NCBI GenBank assembly: GCA_964252015.1
Contig: CAXULW010000020.1
Coordinates: 1-64,000 of the forward strand
Length of the DNA stretch: 64,000 nt
Source: CAXSBR01 sp964252015
Lineage (GTDB): Bacteria > Actinomycetota > Actinomycetes > Mycobacteriales > Jatrophihabitantaceae
Direction of reading: 5' to 3'
A model generated the notes under the pieces. It did not search any database and was not told the DNA's origin. It was given only the letters and a program-made list of their open reading frames with translations. Positions 58,418-64,000 of the stretch are shown here, piece by piece; within the stretch, counting starts at the first letter, position 1; every line of letters begins with the position of its first letter. Both the position numbers and the translations under genes were made by a program.

Positions 58418-60154
58418 GTGCGTGCGCGCTTGTCCTCAAGGCTCCGTTGCTGGGCGGGCGCGTTCACGACGGTGTCCAAGGGGCCGTTGCGCCGGGCCCA
58501 CGTCTCGTTCGCCGCCATGTGGGCGGGCGAAAGCGCGTTCATGGTCTCCCTCGCCGTCGTGGCGTTCCGCGATGGCGGCGTCGCCGCGGTCGGCGTCGTC
58601 ACGGCGATCCGGATGGCAACGGCGGCGCTGCTGACCCCGTTTCTGGCCACGCTGGCCGACCGGGTTCGCCGCGAGCGGGTGCTGACCGGCATCGGGGTCT
58701 TCCGCGCCGTGACGCTGGCCGGCGCCGCGGTGGTGACCGGAACCGGTGGGCCGCCGGCGTTCACGTACGGGTTCGCGGCCGTCGCCACGGTCGCCCTGGC
58801 GCTCTACCGGCCGGCGCATTCGGCGCTGCTGCCGGCGTTGGCGAGCTCGCCCGGCGACCTCACGGCCGCGAACGCGGTGCGCGGCATGCTGGACTCGCTG
58901 GCCACCCTCGGCGGACCCCTGGCCGCGGCCGTGCTCCTCGCCGCGAGCGGACCCGCCGTGGTCTTCGCCGCATGCGCCGCGGTGTCGCTGCTGGGTGGGC
59001 TGGTCGTGCTCGCGCTCCCGTATGACCCACCGCCGCGGGGCAATTCCGCGCGCAGGTCCGTCAGCCGCGACATCCTCGGCGGCTTCACCACCATTGCCGG
59101 CAATAGCTCGCTGACGCTGATCACGGCGCTCGGGGTCGTGCAGACGTTCACCCGCGGATGCCTGACGGTGTTCACCGTCATTGTCGCGATCGACCTCCTC
59201 GACACCGGCTATTCCGGCGTGGGGGTCCTCAATTCGGCCGTCGGAGCCGGCGGGGTCCTCGGCTCGCTGTGCGCGTTCGCGCTGGTCCGGCGCGGCGGAC
59301 TGGCCACCTGGTTCGGGATCGGGGTGGCGCTGTTCGGCGCGCCCCTGGCGCTGATCGGCGTCTTTCCCGATCAGGTGACGGCGATCGTCCTGCTCGGCTT
59401 CGTCGGCGTCGGCAACGCGCTGATCGACGTCGGCGGCTTCACCATGCTGGCCCGGCTCACGGACGAGACCGTGCTGGCGCGCATGTTCGCGGGCTTCGAG
59501 GCGATCCTGACGCTGGGGGTCGCCGCCGGCGGCCTGGTCGCGCCGCTGATCATTCATGGGCTCGGCACCCGGCATGCGCTCGTTGCGGTCGGCCTGCTGG
59601 CGCCGGTCGCCGTAGTGGTCAGCCGGGGGCCACTGCGGCGCTTGGACGCCACGATGCACGTCCGTAACACCGACATCGCCATCCTGCGGGCGGTCCCCAT
59701 GCTCGCCGCGCTGCCGGCCGCGACGATCGAACAGCTCGGCGCCCGGCTCACACACGCCGAGTTCGCGCCCGGGCAGGCCGTCTTCGACCAAGGCGATGCC
59801 GGCGAGGGGTTCTACGTGGTCGAGTCTGGCTGCGCGGAGGTGTTCCGGCACGGACGCCTCGTCAACACCCTTGGTCAGGGCGATGGGTTCGGCGAGGTCG
59901 CGCTGCTCGGCGACGGTCCCCGCACGGCTACCGTTCGCGCGGGAACGAACGAACCGCTGCGGGTGGCCGTCCTGGAGCGGCCGACCTTCCTGACCGCCGT
60001 GACCGGATATCCGGTGAGCGCGTCGGCGGGCCGTCAGGTCGTGGCCCGGATCCAGGCCCGCGACGCGGCCGACCCATTCCTTGCGGCCGACCCCTTGACC
60101 GCGGCGGACGACGACGGCTCGGTGGGTGGGACGACCGGGGCCTCAGCCGGTTGA
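58418..60154 (+). CDS. MFS transporter fused to cyclic-nucleotide-binding domain
   Basis: 578 residues. About 1-410 form a twelve-helix MFS carrier (loop TLADRVRRERVL). Residues about 428-540 are a cNMP-binding fold: FDQGDAGEGFYVVESGCAEVF and the phosphate cassette FGEVALLGDGPRTATV with its Arg. A charged tail ends the protein. This suggests transport gated by a cyclic nucleotide. GTG start. The stop overlaps the convergent DUF2652 gene by 12 bp. Confidence 0.88.
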   Translation: MRARLSSRLRCWAGAFTTVSKGPLRRAHVSFAAMWAGESAFMVSLAVVAFRDGGVAAVGVVTAIRMATAALLTPFLATLADRVRRERVLTGIGVFRAVTLAGAAVVTGTGGPPAFTYGFAAVATVALALYRPAHSALLPALASSPGDLTAANAVRGMLDSLATLGGPLAAAVLLAASGPAVVFAACAAVSLLGGLVVLALPYDPPPRGNSARRSVSRDILGGFTTIAGNSSLTLITALGVVQTFTRGCLTVFTVIVAIDLLDTGYSGVGVLNSAVGAGGVLGSLCAFALVRRGGLATWFGIGVALFGAPLALIGVFPDQVTAIVLLGFVGVGNALIDVGGFTMLARLTDETVLARMFAGFEAILTLGVAAGGLVAPLIIHGLGTRHALVAVGLLAPVAVVVSRGPLRRLDATMHVRNTDIAILRAVPMLAALPAATIEQLGARLTHAEFAPGQAVFDQGDAGEGFYVVESGCAEVFRHGRLVNTLGQGDGFGEVALLGDGPRTATVRAGTNEPLRVAVLERPTFLTAVTGYPVSASAGRQVVARIQARDAADPFLAADPLTAADDDGSVGGTTGASAG

Positions 60155-60862
60155 GATGAGCGAACGCGGGTTTCGTCGGTGCATGACGTACGGGATGCCC
60201 CGCCCGACCATGGAGAAAGTGCCGCCGATGCGCTGGGGCCACGACGGGTTCGGCAGCGGCGCGAGCGGCGCGACGATGTCCGCGACGTCCACGAAATACG
60301 TCTGTACCCGTCCGATGCCGTCGAGGTCCAGCTCGATCTCCTGGGTGGCCAGCTCGGCGGCGGCGTCGCCACCATCGCGGATCAGCTCGTCGGAGACCAG
60401 CAGGTACTCGGGTACCTCGACCGGGTTCTTGAGCAGGCGGTGCACGTAGATCACGTCCACGCCGACCAGCTTCTTGCGACGTTTGATCGTCTGGGTGGCG
60501 ACCTCCCCGACGTGCGCGACGAACTTCAGCTTCAGGTCGCTCGTCTTCTTGCAGCTACCGCACGGGCACATGTTGACCTGGACCAGCTGACGCTCTTGGT
60601 GGAAGGCCCGGTGCAAAGCAACGGCGGCATCGGTGACGGCGGCCAGCGCCGCCGGTCCGTCCAGCCCATCGGCGTCGCGGGACAGGAACGCCGCGTCGCC
60701 TTCGATCTCGATCAGGTCGAAGCCCTGCGCGGCGTCCACCACCTTGTCGAGCATGCGGGTCGTCGCCGCCTCCGCGTGGCCCAGGATGCTGCGATGGAAC
60801 TGCATGTACTCCGTGTAACCGCCGATATCGGCAATCAATAGCAGCGCCCGCCGAGTTGCCAT
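60143..60862 (-). CDS. DUF2652 protein, class III cyclase-like fold
   Basis: 239 residues. LLIADIGGYTEYMQFHR near the N-terminus resembles the first metal-binding strand of class III nucleotidyl cyclases, and LIEIEGDAAFLS the second metal Asp region. A cysteine cluster MCPCGSCKK near residue 98-106 and HVGEVATQTIKRRKKLVGVDVIYVHRLLKNP follow; this is the DUF2652 pattern. It ends tail to tail with the cNMP-binding transporter. Cyclase activity is not shown. ATG start. Confidence 0.8.
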   Translation of the reverse strand: MATRRALLLIADIGGYTEYMQFHRSILGHAEAATTRMLDKVVDAAQGFDLIEIEGDAAFLSRDADGLDGPAALAAVTDAAVALHRAFHQERQLVQVNMCPCGSCKKTSDLKLKFVAHVGEVATQTIKRRKKLVGVDVIYVHRLLKNPVEVPEYLLVSDELIRDGGDAAAELATQEIELDLDGIGRVQTYFVDVADIVAPLAPLPNPSWPQRIGGTFSMVGRGIPYVMHRRNPRSLISTG

Positions 60863-60871
60863 GGTGGGACG

Positions 60872-61564
60872 TTAACAGGGGGGGACGCGGTCGTGGCTCG
60901 ATGGACGCGCGCTCAGTTCCGGCAGCGGCGTGCTCACCCCAGCGGCGCGAGCGCGATCGATGAGCGCGGTTCGGTCGGCCAGCCGCAACTTGGCCAGGAT
61001 GCCCGACATGCTGTTGCGCACGGTCTTCTCCGAGATGCCGAGAGCGCGGGCAATCGCCAGGTTGGTTCGTCCGGCGGCGACCAGGTCGACGACGGCACGT
61101 TCCCGAGGCGTCAGTTCGGGAAAGGCCGTTGTGGTCGATGCGTCCGGGGTGGGTGGGGCGGCCACACCTGGGCCGAGGACCAGGAGTCCCTGGGCGACGG
61201 CGCGGATGGCCGCGGCGACCACGCCGGGCGGGGATTCCTTGAGCGTGTAACCGCGGGCGCCGGCGCTCAGGGCGGCCGCAATGAGCGCGTCCTCGTCGTG
61301 CATGCTCAGGACCAGCACGCGTCGCGACGGGTTGGCTTGACGCATGCGGCGGATCGCTTCGATGCCGTCCACGCCGGGCATGCGCAGATCGGTGACGACA
61401 ACGTCGGGATCGCATCCGGCCACACACTCGATCAGGTCGGCACCCGTGGCGGCCCGGCCCACGAGTTCCATGCCCGCGGCGTCGGTGACGAGGTGGGCCA
61501 AGGCCTCCAGGAACAGCGGGTGGTCGTCGGCCACGACCACCCGCAGGGACGGTGATTCGTCCAC
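60872..61564 (-). CDS. NarL/LuxR-type response regulator
   Basis: 230 residues. Receiver: VADDHPLF acidic pair, phospho-acceptor Asp59 (VVVTDLRMP), Lys in GYTLKESPPG. Helix-turn-helix: LTPRERAVVDLVAAGRTNLAIARALGISEKTVRNSMSGILAKL. The ATG lies 1 nt after the kinase stop. It precedes the DUF2652 gene by 9 bp, which might place that gene in the same operon. Confidence 0.93.
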   Translation of the reverse strand: MDESPSLRVVVADDHPLFLEALAHLVTDAAGMELVGRAATGADLIECVAGCDPDVVVTDLRMPGVDGIEAIRRMRQANPSRRVLVLSMHDEDALIAAALSAGARGYTLKESPPGVVAAAIRAVAQGLLVLGPGVAAPPTPDASTTTAFPELTPRERAVVDLVAAGRTNLAIARALGISEKTVRNSMSGILAKLRLADRTALIDRARAAGVSTPLPELSARPSSHDRVPPC

Positions 61565-61565
61565 G

Positions 61566-63737
61566 TCAGACCGGTTGCGTGATCGGCTGCGAACGTTCCT
61601 GGTTGAGCCGGGCGGGCATCGACGACCCCTTTGCGGTCGCGGGGGACCCGCTCTCGGTCGGTGGGAACGGTGGCGTAGCGAACGTGGGCCCTGGGTGCAC
61701 CGGTAGGACGGCCCGCACGATGGTGCCGGACGGGGACGCTGCGGTGACCTGGAGGGAGCCGCCGCACTCCTCGGCGCGCTGACGCATCGACCTCATTCCG
61801 ACCCCCGCGGTGTGCGTGGCGGCGATACCCCGTCCGTCGTCCTCGACCTCGATGACCAGGAACCTGCCGTCGACGGCGCCGAGGCTGACCGTGAGGTTGG
61901 CCGCGTCGGCATGTCGGCTGGCGTTGGTCGTCGCTTCCAGCGCGATGCGGTACGCGGTGACCTCCACGGTGTTGGCCATGGCCAGTTCCCAGCAGGGTGC
62001 GGCGATCTGGACTGCGGCGCCGAGCGCCTCGGCGTCATGAGTGAGCGCGGCGATGAGACCCATCTCCTCGAGCCGCGTGGGAACCAGGTCGTGGACCAGT
62101 CGACGAACCTCACCGACGACGCCACGGGCTTGCACCGCGAGTTCCCCGAGCACGACCCGGGCGGCCCGCGGGTCGTCGGTGGCGGTGTCGCGGGCCCGCT
62201 CGATTCCCCACGCAATGCCGGCGAGCGCCGGCCCGAGCCCGTCGTGCAGGTCGGCCCGGATGCGGTTGCGCTCACTGTCGCGCAAGGAGACCAGGCGGCG
62301 CTGGCTCGCGGCCAGGGCCTCCTCGGCCGCGATGGCTTGTACCGCCGCGGCGAGCTGGGGAACGACTCCGGACAGGAGCACCCGCTGACGTTTGGACAAT
62401 CCGCTTTCCCCGGCCGGTGCTGTCACCACGAGCAGGCCCACGGCCCTGCCGGCGAAGCTCAACGGGATGCGTACGCTCGCGCCGCGACCGGGGACCCCGC
62501 TCGTCGCCAGCACGGACTGATGCGCGTCGAGAACCTGCACCCCAGCCAGGCCGAGCGTCCCTCCCAGCGTGCTGGCGGTGACGACGAGCACGTCGTGGGG
62601 TCGGGCGGCCGCGTCCAAGCGGGCCCGCAGGTGTTCCAGGGCCGCGCCGGGATCGTCGCTGGCCCCCCACACCAGCCGGGCCACCCAGCGTTGCGCGAGA
62701 TCGCGCAGCAGCAGCGCCACCAATGCGGCGATCGCCACGGCGATGAGGTCGGGCAGGCCACCACCGATGACCTGCCGCACGAGGGCCACCACGACGGCGT
62801 AGGCGGCGATGACGACGCCGGTCAACAAGCCGTAGCGGACGGTGCGTTCGAGAACCTGTCGTGCGTCGAACAGCCCGAACCGACGGATGGCCACCCAGGC
62901 GCTGACGGCGAACACCGCCAAGGCGGCGTGCTCGAGGACGTAGGCGGTGTTGGCCAGCCCGATGGTGCCGAGCACGAGGCAGCCGAGGAAGCTGGCCGCG
63001 ACCAGCCAGGCGGCCCGGTGCAGCAGGGCCAGGGCCCGGCGCGTCGACGGCGATGCGTCTGGCGGTAATTGCGCGATCGCGGCGCCCACCGACCGCGCCG
63101 CGCTGACATCGACGACGTTCTGGCCGAGGAACACCAGGATGCTCAGCCCGCTCAGCCATTGCCCCGGCCCGCCACCGACGCCGAACGGGTTCCGCACTTC
63201 GTCGAAGTGAGCGAACGTCGGGCTGAACGCCGACGCGGCCGACATCGCCATGATGGCGAACGTGCCGACGACGCAGACCCGCCACCACCGCCCGGCCGGC
63301 AACCGGCCGGTGAGCAGCAGCGGAGCCAGACCGGCCAGTGCGAGTTGACCAGATGTGGCGATGGACGAGGCGAACTCGGCGGCGGCCGCGTGCGGGAGAG
63401 CGGCGTGATCGGCGAACACGGTGCGGGCGTAGGCGTCGAGGACCAGCTTGACGACGGTCGCCGCACCGGCCACGACCAGGAGCCAGCCGAGTTTGGAGCG
63501 GGGATCCGAGCGCACCAGGGCCCGGCCCACGAGCGGCACCGCGACCAGGCCGACCGCGGTGATCACGGCCAGCGCGACCGCCGGGTCGGACCCGTGCACC
63601 GCGAGCAGGAGAACCCCACCCGCGGCGAGGGCTCCCGTGCCGGCCGCGACCGCGGAGGCGATGACCGCAGCCACGCTCGGTCCAACCGTCGCGGTCCGCG
63701 ACCCGGCGCGACGGGCCGGCCCGGCGAAGATCGTCAT
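61566..63737 (-). CDS. multi-pass NarL-type sensor histidine kinase
   Basis: 723 residues. About ten hydrophobic segments fill residues 18-350, then a GAF-like domain (about 370-480), HisKA_3 with phospho-His in RADLHDGLGPALAGIAWG, and an ATPase domain (ALEATTNASRHADA, VEDDGRGI). A Pro/Ser-rich tail ends it. The start overlaps the stop of an upstream membrane gene (ATGA). Signal unknown. Confidence 0.9.
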   Translation of the reverse strand: MTIFAGPARRAGSRTATVGPSVAAVIASAVAAGTGALAAGGVLLLAVHGSDPAVALAVITAVGLVAVPLVGRALVRSDPRSKLGWLLVVAGAATVVKLVLDAYARTVFADHAALPHAAAAEFASSIATSGQLALAGLAPLLLTGRLPAGRWWRVCVVGTFAIMAMSAASAFSPTFAHFDEVRNPFGVGGGPGQWLSGLSILVFLGQNVVDVSAARSVGAAIAQLPPDASPSTRRALALLHRAAWLVAASFLGCLVLGTIGLANTAYVLEHAALAVFAVSAWVAIRRFGLFDARQVLERTVRYGLLTGVVIAAYAVVVALVRQVIGGGLPDLIAVAIAALVALLLRDLAQRWVARLVWGASDDPGAALEHLRARLDAAARPHDVLVVTASTLGGTLGLAGVQVLDAHQSVLATSGVPGRGASVRIPLSFAGRAVGLLVVTAPAGESGLSKRQRVLLSGVVPQLAAAVQAIAAEEALAASQRRLVSLRDSERNRIRADLHDGLGPALAGIAWGIERARDTATDDPRAARVVLGELAVQARGVVGEVRRLVHDLVPTRLEEMGLIAALTHDAEALGAAVQIAAPCWELAMANTVEVTAYRIALEATTNASRHADAANLTVSLGAVDGRFLVIEVEDDGRGIAATHTAGVGMRSMRQRAEECGGSLQVTAASPSGTIVRAVLPVHPGPTFATPPFPPTESGSPATAKGSSMPARLNQERSQPITQPV

Positions 63738-64000
63738 GCCGACATGGTCGTCGCCGCCGGCGCCGTTGACCAGTGCTCAAGCGCGGCCGGCGGGGTCGAG
63801 ACCCGAGCGTCCCGGACGATGACGACGGCGCAGCCGATGAGCACGGCCGTGAACCAGCCCCAACTCAACGCCGGCAAGGTGTTGCCGTCGTTCGAATGGG
63901 TCACGATGTGCAGTGGCAGCGTGGCCAGGAAGCACCCGGCCAGCGGCCGGGGAACGGCGCGGGAACGCCACAGCGCGAGCCCGAGCAGGATCAGTCCCGG
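63734..64000 (-). CDS. membrane protein, 5' end outside window
   Basis: Last 88 residues of a protein whose start lies beyond the window. Hydrophobic stretches LILLGLALW, LAGCFLATLPLHIV and WGWFTAVLIGCAVVIV flank a THSNDGNTLPALS loop. The TGA overlaps the kinase ATG, so it belongs to the same operon and may share the kinase's sensing role. Family not recognised. Confidence 0.7.
   Translation of the reverse strand, partial: PGLILLGLALWRSRAVPRPLAGCFLATLPLHIVTHSNDGNTLPALSWGWFTAVLIGCAVVIVRDARVSTPPAALEHWSTAPAATTMSA

Overview
The window is high-GC chromosomal DNA from an actinomycete (Actinomycetota). The spc and alpha ribosomal operons are followed by rplM-rpsI-glmM, glmS, acpS-nnrD-alr and the t6A genes. 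A groES-groEL1 pair comes next, with a CIRCE operator and a His-rich GroEL tail, then a WhiB3-type regulator, a DUF5319 gene and guaB-guaB3. This order resembles the conserved mycobacterial/frankial layout. GTG starts are frequent, and several genes look leaderless (a TANNNT box 7-8 nt before the start codon). Genus cannot be fixed from the sequence. Two 100-N blocks show that this is a draft scaffold.

Layout. 0-12.8 kb: rplN to truA, the ribosomal protein, SecY, Adk, Map, IF1 and RNA polymerase alpha genes, with strong hairpins in several gaps. 12.8-17.6 kb: a small serine hydrolase, a GlcD-type FAD oxidase, an ABC-F ATPase and a membrane protein with a Gly/Pro-rich tail. 17.6-25.3 kb: rplM, rpsI, glmM, an ECF sigma factor fused to a zinc anti-sigma motif, a membrane helix and an extracellular domain, an MFS carrier, and glmS. 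25.3-26.2 kb: a 90-bp tandem repeat array broken by an assembly gap, plus a 59-residue membrane peptide gene. 26.2-36.9 kb: TrxR-like ferredoxin-NADP reductase, acpS, nnrD, alr, a hydrolase and tsaE; a small accessory island (secreted sedolisin, winged-helix and RGCVC-like proteins); then tsaB-rimI-tsaD. 37-44 kb: groES-groEL, DUF2505, whiB3, DUF5319, guaB, guaB3. 44-50 kb: a NarL-type two-component system, a Rossmann oxidoreductase, a frameshifted ThrE-type exporter cut by the second gap, DUF1801 and VapBC.

50-57.2 kb is the most distinctive region: an envelope-stress (Asp23/Amp) locus. Eleven genes on the minus strand encode Asp23 proteins, an AmaP-like anchor, DUF2273 and DUF6286-type membrane proteins, PRC/DUF2382 and GlsB. 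Facing them is a plus-strand operon: an ECF sigma factor, a protein joining a zinc anti-sigma motif (HxxxCxxC) to an Asp23 domain, and a small protein with a J-domain HPD motif. Two minus-strand transcription units in the locus share a two-part promoter-like element with identical spacing and almost the same distance to the start codon. My inference is that the sigma factor is held by an Asp23-domain anti-sigma factor that can dock on the same membrane-anchored Asp23 scaffold the locus encodes.

57.3-64 kb: a ROK kinase, an MFS carrier fused to a cyclic-nucleotide-binding domain lying tail to tail with a cyclase-fold DUF2652 protein, and a second NarL-type two-component system whose kinase overlaps a membrane gene running off the window.
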